Source: UBA2882 sp045542735
GTDB lineage: Bacteria; Bacillota; Clostridia; Lachnospirales; Lachnospiraceae
Length of the DNA stretch: 64,000 nt
Assembly (NCBI GenBank): GCA_045542735.1
Contig: JAZQLQ010000015.1
Span: 1-64,000, forward strand
Reading direction: 5' to 3'
Below are positions 46,145 through 53,608 of this stretch, in pieces. The notes below the pieces were generated by a model. The model made no database searches. It worked only from the letters and a program-made list of their open reading frames with translations, and was not told the origin of the DNA. The position numbers and the translations under genes are program-made. Position 1 is the first letter of the stretch, and each line of letters opens with the position of its first letter.

Positions 46145-46204
46145 ATGTCAACATGGTGGAATCAATTATGGACTATTGTACAAGGGATTGTTACAGGGCA
46201 GTAA
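46145..46204 (+). CDS. 19-residue charge-free tryptophan-rich peptide (candidate signal peptide)
   Basis: A very short ORF, MSTWWNQLWTIVQGIVTGQ, with an excellent Shine-Dalgarno (GAGGTG, six bases before the ATG). It has no charged side chains. Trp, Leu, Ile and Val at positions 4, 5, 8, 9, 11, 12, 15 and 16 would line one face of a helix, with Ser, Thr, Asn, Gln and Gly on the other. It is divergent from an AgrC-type kinase and followed by a hairpin. Candidate roles are a leaderless quorum-sensing or modulin-like peptide, a leaderless bacteriocin, a type I toxin, or a Trp leader peptide. No export or processing gene (AgrB) is adjacent. Confidence 0.6.
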   Translation: MSTWWNQLWTIVQGIVTGQ

Positions 46205-46218
46205 TCGAACTATGTATA

Positions 46219-46247
46219 AAACGGGTCGGACATTGTTCGGCCCGTTT
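46219..46247 (+). terminator. Hairpin after the small peptide gene
   Basis: AAACGGG at 46219 pairs with CCCGTTT at 46241-46247, with wobble pairs inside. It begins 14 bases after the peptide stop codon. The T tract is short and interrupted, so termination may be incomplete. Confidence 0.55.
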
Positions 46248-46426
46248 ACCTTTACAGAATCTGTCCACATCTAGATACAATATACCACACATTTCCAACA
46301 CAATCAAAGGAAAAACAAGAAATCCTTGTTTTTTTGTCAATTATCAAATTATCTTGACATAGTAGAGAATAAATAGTACGATACATACACAACATTTGCT
46401 TATGCAAATTCTAAAAAGTCGATCGA

Positions 46427-46473
46427 CAAAAATTCATGGCGTTTCGCCAAAGTATTCAAACAATAAAAATTAG
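46427..46473 (+). repeat. Direct repeat, left copy, flanking the type III toxin-antitoxin module
   Basis: This segment and 47154-47204 share CAAAAATTC, the core TTTCGCCAAA and ATTCAAACAA, and both end in TTAG. The right copy encodes the C-terminus of the toxin. Read in the same frame the left copy encodes a very similar peptide (KFMAFRQSIQT against KFSAFRQNIQT). An in-frame stop lies just before it, so it looks like the remnant of a second toxin gene end. Confidence 0.7.
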
Positions 46474-46502
46474 TTGCATCTAAATAAGCCTCTGTGTATA
46501 AT
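46474..46502 (+). promoter_or_regulatory. Strong promoter of the antitoxin RNA
   Basis: TTGCAT (46474-46479) and a perfect TATAAT (46497-46502) are separated by 17 bp. Transcription should start near 46509, upstream of the repeat-containing RNA and not at the toxin ORF. Confidence 0.75.
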
Positions 46503-46508
46503 GACACT

Positions 46509-46620
46509 AAAGACGAGTAATCGTTAGGTGAGTCCTACCGTTAAGTGGAACCGATAAGAGAGTTTTCCGTTGCGACGGATACTACCAAGAGGCTATGCGT
46601 TTTGCATGGCCTCTTGTGTT
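46509..46620 (+). ncRNA. Putative type III antitoxin RNA (CptI/ToxI-like)
   Basis: Between a strong promoter and a terminator directly before the toxin gene lies an untranslated stretch of about 110 bases. It contains two adjacent 17-base units (46522-46538 and 46539-46555) that match at 11 positions, both beginning CGTTA and sharing GTG and CC. A weaker third CGTTG-initial unit lies at 46568-46580. Short self-complementary pieces (TAGG..CCTA, TCCGT..ACGGA) are visible. In type III systems the toxin cleaves such a repeat RNA, and the pieces fold into pseudoknots that bind the toxin. The exact repeat unit is uncertain. Confidence 0.6.
46587..46620 (+). terminator. Attenuating terminator between antitoxin RNA and toxin gene
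   Basis: AAGAGGC..ATGC pairs with GCAT..GGCCTCTT, followed by a mixed GTGTTTT tail, a few bases before the toxin Shine-Dalgarno. A leaky terminator here is the standard device that keeps antitoxin RNA in excess over toxin mRNA in type III systems. Confidence 0.75.
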
Positions 46621-46631
46621 TTGGAGGAATA

Positions 46632-47204
46632 ATGAGCAGAAGATTTAAATTGTATAGCGTAAATATAAAATATATGCGAAATTTGCATAATATTGACGAT
46701 AATGTACCATCTGTATCACCACAAATAGGAAAACAGAAACGTCCATTTTTAGGAATTGTTGTTCTTGTAAATGGTTCTAAATTTTGTATTCCTTTAACAT
46801 CAAATTCGGCAAACAAAAATAAGAATTTTGAATGTATGAGAGAAAATATAACATTACGAAAAATACGTGATAAAGAAGGTAAGGTAATAGCTGCATTAAA
46901 TCTTAATAATATGATTCCTGTGTGTGAAGATTATCTTACGGAAATTGACTTGAAAATCTATTGTACAGACACAAAGGAATTAAGACGGTGGAAAAAATTA
47001 TGCATTAAAGAACTTAATTGGTGTCGGAAGCATCAAGATGAAATTGTACGACTTGCAAATGAATTGTATAGGATATACATATCGGATGAAACGTTTAACA
47101 AAAGGAGAATATGTCTTAATTTTCCGGCACTAGAAAAAGAGTGCCAGAAAGGTCAAAAATTCTCGGCATTTCGCCAAAACATTCAAACAACACAACAAAA
47201 TTAG
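46632..47204 (+). CDS. Type III toxin-antitoxin toxin, ToxN/AbiQ/CptN family endoribonuclease
   Basis: A 190-residue protein with the ToxN/AbiQ family pattern. It has an N-terminal LYSVNIKYMRNLHNID, then KRPFLGIVVLVNGSKFCIPLTSNS (the PL[ST]S catalytic region), and ALNLNNMIPV, followed by a helical region with LCIKELNWCRKHQDEIVRLANELY. These enzymes cut cellular and antitoxin RNA, and several members abort phage infection. The ATG at 46632 has GGAGG four bases upstream; the longer frame from 46545 would run through the antitoxin RNA. The last 16 codons lie in the right copy of the flanking direct repeat. Confidence 0.85.
   Translation: MSRRFKLYSVNIKYMRNLHNIDDNVPSVSPQIGKQKRPFLGIVVLVNGSKFCIPLTSNSANKNKNFECMRENITLRKIRDKEGKVIAALNLNNMIPVCEDYLTEIDLKIYCTDTKELRRWKKLCIKELNWCRKHQDEIVRLANELYRIYISDETFNKRRICLNFPALEKECQKGQKFSAFRQNIQTTQQN
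47154..47204 (+). repeat. Direct repeat, right copy (toxin 3' end)
   Basis: The right copy of the repeat described at 46427-46473, about 730 bp downstream. It includes the final toxin codons and stop codon. Confidence 0.7.
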
Positions 47205-47302
47205 AAAAATATGCAGGAAATGTCAAATTGATATTGAATAAACGATAAAACATGTTACAATGTGTTTAATAACATCTTCCTGCAGGAGTAAGGAGGAGGT
47301 TA

Positions 47303-47781
47303 ATGAGAGAAAAATCAGTTATGTCAAGACGCTTCATTGCGCAAAAGAAAGTGTTTGCAGATATCTTTAATTTTCATCTGTATCAGGGAAGACGCGTGAT
47401 AAAGGAAGAGGATTTACAGATGCGAGATATGTGTTGGAATTTATTAGTGCATCCAAGGACAAGGCACGATTACAGGAAATTATGCGTAATCCGGCATATG
47501 AGCAATTGGATAATGAGACAACCAAGATGATTAATTGTTTTACAGGAGCAAATATTAAGATAAACAAAGGGAAGGGTGTGAGTAATGTGTGCTTAGCAAT
47601 ACAGCAGATGTTGGAAGAAGAGAAGCAGAAAGGTAAGCAGGAAGGCAAGCGGGAAGCCCTGGCAATCTTAATCCGCAGGTTAAAGAAGTTTTGTCCGGAT
47701 TTTGAAACGTTATATCAAGAAATTATACAAGAAAAACAATATTGTCATATGACCAGAGAACAGATTAAACAATTTTATTAA
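47303..47781 (+). pseudogene. Decayed Rpn/YhgA-like nuclease (putative transposase) gene
   Basis: The N-terminal part (from 47303, with FIAQKKVFADIFNFHLYQGRRVI) and the C-terminal part (from 47431, with EIMRNPAYEQLDNETTKMI and a lysine-rich EEEKQKGKQEGKREAL tail) of a typical Lachnospiraceae Rpn-family protein lie in different frames, close together. Most of the nuclease domain is missing, so there has been an internal deletion with a frame change near 47.42-47.44 kb. AGGAGGT precedes the first ATG. It is related to the gene at 9-932 and lies directly after the type III toxin-antitoxin module. Confidence 0.8.
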
Positions 47782-47807
47782 ATACAACAACCATCCACAA
47801 TAAACAG

Positions 47808-47847
47808 AGCCTTGCAAAGTAGTGATATGTACCCTGCAAGGCTTTTG
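47808..47847. terminator. Bidirectional terminator
   Basis: AGCCTTGCA pairs perfectly with TGCAAGGCT across an 18-base loop, followed by TTTTGATATTTT. It lies between the decayed nuclease gene and the stop codon of the convergent response regulator. Confidence 0.75.
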
Positions 47848-47852
47848 ATATT

Positions 47853-48638
47853 TTACAGATGACCTTTTACGGTTTTTGCATAGTAGTGAATGAACTCTGT
47901 CAAAGTGGGAACGCCCTTATCGGAACGGATTCTTGCTTTGTAATGTGTTAACAGTTCATCAATATCTGTGTTGCGCCAAGCGCGGTTAATGGCATTCTGC
48001 ATCGCACGTTCTACACTGGAATCGGTTTTGCCATACTTCTTACCTAAAGTTGTACAGATATTGGAGGGTCTGTCCTTGATTACAAGGAAAATAGCATCTG
48101 CCAAATATTTGTACCCTACAGCTTTAGGGCTGATGCCTACGAAATCCAACTCGGTAGCAATCATGCGTTCAATACGTTTGTCGGATTCCTCTACAGACAT
48201 TTTAACATCCGCAGAAGGCTGTGTATTTGCGTAACGGCTTTGAATGATATCCTTCATCATGCGGAGGAAATCAACAGCATATGCAGCAGAATAATCAGTC
48301 TGATGCTTTGACATAATGAAGTCAGCACCCAACTGGCGTGCGGCTTCGTACGTCGTGTTGCTGGAGTTATTGGTTGTGATTAGTACATAAGGAGTACGCA
48401 TCAGAGACAACTTTTTCAGCTCTTTTAAGAATAATAATCCGTTACCTTGTCCTTCATTTAATTCTAAATCTAAGATAATAACATCTGGAAGGCAATCTCT
48501 TACCAGTTCGATTGCACGGTAGGAGTTGTTGGTGATTTCAGTCAACACAACATCCGGAACGGTATCGATATATTCCTTAAAATCTTTGCATGCTACAGGA
48601 TCGTCTTCAATTAAAACAACATGTAATTCTCTTTCCAT
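47853..48638 (-). CDS. Response regulator with Spo0A-type output domain
   Basis: A 261-residue regulator. The receiver domain (about residues 5-125) is complete: acidic pocket in VVLIEDDPVAC, phospho-acceptor Asp in VIILDLELNEGQGNG, the Thr in VLITTNNSS and the Lys in FIMSKHQ. After a linker, about residues 155-258 resemble the Spo0A effector domain (ISPKAVGYKYLADAIFL, LGKKYGKTDSSVERAMQNAI, RAWRNTDID, GVPTLTEFIHYYA). It probably binds DNA when phosphorylated, perhaps by the GHKL kinase encoded at 44.5-46.0 kb. GAGAGGA precedes the ATG. Confidence 0.85.
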   Translation of the reverse strand: MERELHVVLIEDDPVACKDFKEYIDTVPDVVLTEITNNSYRAIELVRDCLPDVIILDLELNEGQGNGLLFLKELKKLSLMRTPYVLITTNNSSNTTYEAARQLGADFIMSKHQTDYSAAYAVDFLRMMKDIIQSRYANTQPSADVKMSVEESDKRIERMIATELDFVGISPKAVGYKYLADAIFLVIKDRPSNICTTLGKKYGKTDSSVERAMQNAINRAWRNTDIDELLTHYKARIRSDKGVPTLTEFIHYYAKTVKGHL

Positions 48639-48676
48639 TTTTTTTCCTCTCTACATAAAATGTTGTATTTTGATAT

Positions 48677-48705
48677 ATTATAATACAAAATGTAACGAGA
48701 ACCAA
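48677..48705 (-). promoter_or_regulatory. Promoter of the response regulator at 48638
   Basis: On the minus strand TTGGTT (48705-48700) and TATAAT (48682-48677) are separated by 17 bp. The -35 lies inside AACCAACA (plus-strand sense, 48700-48707), the same octamer that is repeated upstream of the small peptide gene. Confidence 0.6.
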
Positions 48706-48741
48706 CAATTTTATTTAAAAACTTTCGAAAATTTCGAAAAA

Positions 48742-49518
48742 CTACATATTCCTGATTTTGTAAACGCAGTAACGGATGAATTCGCTGACCGTAGGGATAC
48801 CTCGTTCTGATTGTGTATCGATTGCATGAATCAAGGTGAGGTCGGGATCTTCGGTTTGGAACCGAGAGTTATCGTGGGTGTTTTTCCATGCGTAGTCGAT
48901 GGCGTTTTGCATAGCGCGTGTAACACTAAGGGCGCTCTTTTTGTGACGGGCTCCCAAGGTGGAGCATAGATGTAAATGTTTACCCTCTAAAAATAACAAA
49001 ATGGATTCTGCTAAATATTGATACCCCACATGACAGTGATTGATGCCGGCCGCATCCAATTCCTCACAAATGATTTGTAACATACGGGGGTAATAATCAT
49101 GATGAGAACGGCAGGGAGTCTTTGGTCTTTCGTGAACTAAACGTAAAAAATTAAAAACCAGTTGCACGGAATAGTCGGGCTTGTTCTTTGAGATGATAAA
49201 ATCGGCACCTGCATCATGGATGTGATCAAGGATATCGTTGTTCTCAATGCCTGTAATTACTAGTATGTATGGTTTGCAAGATTGCAGATATGTATAAAAT
49301 GCATCTATTAATTTGATCACATCATTGCTTTGATCTTCGTCCTCCAAATCCAGAATCAGGATATCCACATCTTGTGAGAGACTGATATCTTTTACAAAGT
49401 CAGTGTTGTCTGTCACACTAATCAGGTGAAAATCCTCTTGTTGTTTAGTATAACGCATAAAACTTTGGCAGGTTAGTGAGTTGTGAGTGAATAAAAGTAC
49501 ATTTAAAGCTTGTTCCAT
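48742..49518 (-). CDS. Spo0A-type regulator with degenerate receiver domain
   Basis: A 258-residue paralogue of the regulator just downstream. The receiver-like domain keeps the central Asp (ILILDLED) and the Lys (FIISKNK), but the acidic pocket after the first strand is replaced by LLFTHNS, so metal-dependent phosphorylation is doubtful. The C-terminal part resembles the Spo0A effector (INHCHVGYQYLAESILLFL, LGARHKKSALSVTRAMQNAI, AWKNT, GIPTVSEFIRYC). AAAGGAG lies eight bases before the ATG at 49518; the upstream extension is rejected. It lies 103 bp upstream of its paralogue, which has its own promoter. Confidence 0.8.
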   Translation of the reverse strand: MEQALNVLLFTHNSLTCQSFMRYTKQQEDFHLISVTDNTDFVKDISLSQDVDILILDLEDEDQSNDVIKLIDAFYTYLQSCKPYILVITGIENNDILDHIHDAGADFIISKNKPDYSVQLVFNFLRLVHERPKTPCRSHHDYYPRMLQIICEELDAAGINHCHVGYQYLAESILLFLEGKHLHLCSTLGARHKKSALSVTRAMQNAIDYAWKNTHDNSRFQTEDPDLTLIHAIDTQSERGIPTVSEFIRYCVYKIRNM

Positions 49519-49548
49519 AAGTTTTTCTCCTTTGATAAATTTGTTATT

Positions 49549-49577
49549 ATTATACAATGAAATGCAATGCAATACAA
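49549..49577 (-). promoter_or_regulatory. Promoter of the degenerate-receiver regulator
   Basis: On the minus strand TTGTAT (49577-49572) and TATAAT (49554-49549) are separated by 17 bp, 30 bases before the ATG at 49518. Confidence 0.6.
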
Positions 49578-49628
49578 CGAAAGGCAACACGCGAAGTGTG
49601 GAGTATAAAGAAAAGTCACCTATGTTTA

Positions 49629-49657
49629 TTGCTTGGATTTGTGGAATGTACTATAAT
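49629..49657 (+). promoter_or_regulatory. Promoter of the secreted protease gene
   Basis: TTGCTT (49629-49634) and a perfect TATAAT (49652-49657) are separated by 17 bp. Transcription should start about 43 bases before the ATG, and a G-rich Shine-Dalgarno (AGGGGGG) lies in that leader. Confidence 0.68.
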
Positions 49658-49706
49658 AGAACATAGAAAAAAAGATACGTCTTCTGATATCTTAGGGGGG
49701 TAAACT

Positions 49707-52700
49707 ATGAAAAGAAAGACCTATAAGCGTATTTACAATTTAGTTACTACATCTGTAATCGCTGCCATGCTGGCCAGTAGTATATCTGTGGCAACACCTG
49801 CCACAACCTATGCTACCGTGGTACAACCGGAAGATGCTGTGTCTGCCAATACCGTTGAGGTAACAGATGAACCGGCTACGGATGCAGTAAATGTAGATAC
49901 AGAGACTGAATTGCAACAGACAGAGTCTGTGCAGGAGGAGATTCCTCGTGCACTCACCTACCACGACGGGGATGATCCGGTTCCGGTTATGAGTGCTGCG
50001 GATAGCACAGTTTATGCAAATCGTGGAACAATTCCGTCGGCATATAATTCAGTTACTGAAGGGAAAGTTCCTTCGTTAAAGAATCAGGGAAGCTATGGTA
50101 CCTGTTGGGCATTTGCGGCAGTGGGTGCCAGCGAGGCCAGTCTGATTGCCCGGGGAAAAGCTACAACTGATATTGATTTGTCTGAGAGACATCTTGCTTA
50201 TTTTTTCTATAACAAAGGAGAGACCGGTGATGCCCTTGGCGGCACTATCGGGGACTATAATACGGGTTTAACTGACAACTATATGGACCAAGGAGGCAAC
50301 TCCTTGTTTACCATGTGGCATCTGGCGAGCTGGGCCGGTTTGGTAAATGAAAGTGTGGCACCTTACGAGGACATTGAAACAGCGTTGACTAACAATACAA
50401 CCAATGTCTACGGTTCTTCTGCTTATCATCTGCAGAATGCTTATATTATCAATAAGGCCAATACAGATATTGTCAAACAAACTATCATGGATTATGGTGC
50501 TGTAGCGGTAGCATATCATGCAGTGCAGGGGGCATCGAATTATGATGCGCCTATTGCCGGTGATTATGGAGCATACTATTACAATGTGGCAAATGCCGCA
50601 ACCAATCATGCCGTTCAGATTGTGGGATGGGATGATAATTACTCTGCAAGCAATTTTGCACTCACCCCTGCAGGTAATGGAGCCTGGTTGGTGAAAAACA
50701 GTTGGGGCGATGAGTTAGAAAATGAAACTTGTGCCCAAAATGGATATTTCTGGATTTCCTATTATGATACCGGTTTGTCTGCAAACTTCTATGCTTTTGT
50801 GTGTGAACCGGCAGATAACTATGATAACATCTATCAGTATGATGGTGCGGCAGGAAATTATTATTATGCAGCGTATGGCGCAGCAAATGTATTTGAAGTA
50901 CAGGCAAATAACGGCAGACCGGAAATTCTTCAAGCGGTTGGTATCGGTAACTATTCCAATGGTGTGGACTATACCTTGACTATTTATAAAGGATTATCCG
51001 ATGGAAATGACCCGACAAGTGGTACAAAGATGCTGGAGCAGACCGGTACTTTAACCTATACCGGTTATAACACTGTTAAGTTGAATAGTCCGATTGCTGT
51101 TTCTCCGGGTGAGAAATTCTCTGTAGTTTGGACCTTTGACAGTAGTACCGCTCTATATGTGGACTATGAGTATATAAATGGAAACTGGTTGCAGATGACA
51201 ACCGAAGAAAAGTCGCAGACCAGCTTTAGAATGACTTCCTCGTATACGACGTATTGGTCTGATATGGATACGACAAGTAATCCCATGACTTTCCGTATCA
51301 AAGCGTATACTGACAATGTGGCGGCTGATGCAGAGTTTCCTTTGGAAAGTATTTCTTTAAGTAAAACATCAGCAACCATAGAGCCCAATGGATTGGTTAA
51401 TCTGACGGTTACATACAATCCGCTCTATACAACGGACGACACGACTGTTACATGGAGCAGTAGCGATGAAACAGTGGCTACGGTTACCAACGGTGTTGTC
51501 AGGGCACAGAGTCCCGGAACGGCTATTATTACTGCAACTTGTGGCGATAAGACCGCGACATGTACTGTGACGGTAAAAGAACAGAAATTCTCCATTCAAA
51601 ATAAAAACAATACAGCAGGAACCTTTACCATACGTGTGGCGAGAGTTAATGAACTTAGTAATGTGTCCGGTGTGAAAGTAGCGGTATGGAGTAATACCGG
51701 CGGACAGGATGATCTAAAGTGGTATACGGCGACAAATCGCGGAAATGGTGTATATACAGTTAATGTGAATATTGCGAATCACAAGTCGTCCGTGGGTGCT
51801 TATTCTTGTCACGCATATGTGAATTATAAAAATGGAACATCGAAGTTTTATAGCAGCGGTAGTACCACATTTACGAGAGAATATGCGTCCTCGACAGGAA
51901 TTGCTGCGACGGTTGCATCCAATGAAAACACAGCAACATTGGATTTGAACGGCGTGGTTGGTGCAAGTAATGTGAAGTTTGCGGTATGGAGCACCAATAA
52001 CGGACAGGATGATTTGAAGTGGTATACAGCCAAAGACCAAGGTAATGGCACATGGAGTGTGACAATACCACTCTCTAATCATAAATACATGGCCGGTACT
52101 TACCAGGTGCATGCCTATGCCGGAAATGCATATACGGCAAGCAAGGTTATGAGGACAACTACATTTAAAGTGAGTAGTCCTAAGATTGGAAGTGTAACAA
52201 CTTCAAATGTAAACAATGGAGCAGGTACTTTCCGTGTGGCGGTTGGCGGAATTACAGCCAAAGCCGGTGTAAAACAAGTGCAAGTGGCGGTGTGGGGCAC
52301 TTCCGGTGGGCAGAATGATTTGAAGTGGTATACCGCAACAAAGCAGAGCAATGGTACATATGTGGTTAATGTAAATATAGCAAACCATGGATATGAATAT
52401 GGAACGTATCAATGTCATGCGTATTTATATGATAATAATGGAATTCAAGCATTAAAAACCACAAGTGTACAACTGGTTCAACCAAAGGCTGTATTGACAG
52501 CAACAGGAAACGGAACAGGAACGCAATACACATTAAAAGCGTCTAATGTGGCGTATCCCGGAGGAGTAAAGGCGGTTCAGGTGGCAGTTTGGAGTAATAC
52601 CGGTGGGCAGAATGATTTGGTTTGGTATCAATTAAAGAATGCCGGCGGTAATACATGGACGGGAAATGTACCTATCGCCACGCATAAAACAGCGGGTACA

Positions 52701-53372
52701 TATCAGGCACATTTATATATTATAGACAAAAATGGAAAGAGTCATTTTGGTGGCAATACCACCTTTGCAGTAGCGGCACCCAGCATAGGCAGTATGACGA
52801 CATCCGGTATAAATCATGGAGCAGGTACATTTAGAGTAAATGTTGGTGGAATCACGGCCAAAGCCGGTGTGAAACAAGTGCAAGTAGCAGTATGGAGTAA
52901 AAGTGATCAGAGCAATCTGAGATGGTATACCGCAACAAGACAGAGTAATGGAACATATACTGTAGATGTAAATGTGGCAAATCATGGTTATGAATATGGG
53001 ATATATCAATGCCATGCGTATTTGTATGACAACAACGGTATTACAGTTGTAAAAGCGACAAAAACCCAATTGGTGCAACCCAAAGCGGTTGTTACAAGTT
53101 CTGGCAATGCAAATGGTACCCAATATGCGGTTAGGGCATCGGGGGTGGCATATTCCGGTGGAGTAAAAGGTGTGCAAGTAGCCGTTTGGAGCAATGTTGG
53201 TGGTCAGGATGATTTGATTTGGTATCCAATGACTGTTAGCAATGGGGCTTGGGTTACGAATGTATTAAAGTCCAAGCATAAAGGCACGGGTGTTTACCAA
53301 GCGCATGTGTATCTGATTGATAAAACAGGAAAAAGCCGTTTTGCAGGAAGTACAACCTTTACAGTACAGTAA
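49707..53372 (+). CDS. Secreted papain-like (C1) cysteine protease with Big_2 and GBS Bsp-like repeats
   Basis: A 1221-residue secreted protein with a signal peptide (about residues 1-37). The papain-like domain (about 105-345) has the active-site Cys133 in NQGSYGTCWAFA, His301 in NHAVQIVGWDD and Asn331 in WLVKNSWGDE. A lectin-like beta domain follows (about 365-535), then a Big_2 Ig-like domain (about 545-628) and six GBS Bsp-like repeats (about 630-1221), each with VQVAVWS..GGQ(D/N)DLxWY. The repeats also occur in the neighbouring cell-wall hydrolase, suggesting a shared surface target. No LPXTG anchor is seen. Confidence 0.9.
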   Translation: MKRKTYKRIYNLVTTSVIAAMLASSISVATPATTYATVVQPEDAVSANTVEVTDEPATDAVNVDTETELQQTESVQEEIPRALTYHDGDDPVPVMSAADSTVYANRGTIPSAYNSVTEGKVPSLKNQGSYGTCWAFAAVGASEASLIARGKATTDIDLSERHLAYFFYNKGETGDALGGTIGDYNTGLTDNYMDQGGNSLFTMWHLASWAGLVNESVAPYEDIETALTNNTTNVYGSSAYHLQNAYIINKANTDIVKQTIMDYGAVAVAYHAVQGASNYDAPIAGDYGAYYYNVANAATNHAVQIVGWDDNYSASNFALTPAGNGAWLVKNSWGDELENETCAQNGYFWISYYDTGLSANFYAFVCEPADNYDNIYQYDGAAGNYYYAAYGAANVFEVQANNGRPEILQAVGIGNYSNGVDYTLTIYKGLSDGNDPTSGTKMLEQTGTLTYTGYNTVKLNSPIAVSPGEKFSVVWTFDSSTALYVDYEYINGNWLQMTTEEKSQTSFRMTSSYTTYWSDMDTTSNPMTFRIKAYTDNVAADAEFPLESISLSKTSATIEPNGLVNLTVTYNPLYTTDDTTVTWSSSDETVATVTNGVVRAQSPGTAIITATCGDKTATCTVTVKEQKFSIQNKNNTAGTFTIRVARVNELSNVSGVKVAVWSNTGGQDDLKWYTATNRGNGVYTVNVNIANHKSSVGAYSCHAYVNYKNGTSKFYSSGSTTFTREYASSTGIAATVASNENTATLDLNGVVGASNVKFAVWSTNNGQDDLKWYTAKDQGNGTWSVTIPLSNHKYMAGTYQVHAYAGNAYTASKVMRTTTFKVSSPKIGSVTTSNVNNGAGTFRVAVGGITAKAGVKQVQVAVWGTSGGQNDLKWYTATKQSNGTYVVNVNIANHGYEYGTYQCHAYLYDNNGIQALKTTSVQLVQPKAVLTATGNGTGTQYTLKASNVAYPGGVKAVQVAVWSNTGGQNDLVWYQLKNAGGNTWTGNVPIATHKTAGTYQAHLYIIDKNGKSHFGGNTTFAVAAPSIGSMTTSGINHGAGTFRVNVGGITAKAGVKQVQVAVWSKSDQSNLRWYTATRQSNGTYTVDVNVANHGYEYGIYQCHAYLYDNNGITVVKATKTQLVQPKAVVTSSGNANGTQYAVRASGVAYSGGVKGVQVAVWSNVGGQDDLIWYPMTVSNGAWVTNVLKSKHKGTGVYQAHVYLIDKTGKSRFAGSTTFTVQ

Positions 53373-53393
53373 TAAAATAAGATGGATATATTG

Positions 53394-53433
53394 AAAAGTC
53401 TGCATTTGTATGAAAACAAATGCAGACTTTTTG
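53394..53433 (+). terminator. Strong Rho-independent terminator after the protease gene
   Basis: A perfect 16-bp stem (53394-53409 with 53416-53431) and six-base loop ending in a T run, 22 bases after the stop codon. Confidence 0.92.
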
Positions 53434-53510
53434 GTTGACGATAATAAAAGCAAAAAATACAAAATATACTAGAAAATATTGGAAAATCATACAATATGAT
53501 GTAAAAAACG

Positions 53511-53539
53511 TTGCAATTGTTTACATAATTATGTATACT
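53511..53539 (+). promoter_or_regulatory. Promoter of the amidase/glucosaminidase gene
   Basis: TTGCAA (53511-53516) and TATACT (53534-53539) are separated by 17 bp, about 70 bases before the ATG at 53609, which has GGAAGG upstream. Confidence 0.6.
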
Positions 53540-53608
53540 GTAAATGATTATGGGTTAAATTCGGGAAAAATGTCCCCAAACATAGAGAAGATATGAGGAA
53601 GGTGCTTT

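Noticed and set aside
46145..46247. Trp-codon-rich leader peptide followed by a hairpin, as in a trp attenuator.
   Set aside because: No tryptophan or aromatic gene follows; the next gene is a toxin with its own promoter. No alternative antiterminator pairing was evident. It is kept only as an alternative explanation of the small ORF.
46509..46586. Resemblance of GTTAGGTGAG..CCTAC to the beginning of an M-box (ykoK) magnesium riboswitch.
   Set aside because: The remaining conserved M-box segments are missing, the RNA is too short, and the downstream gene is a ToxN/AbiQ-type toxin rather than a transporter. A type III antitoxin RNA explains the layout better.
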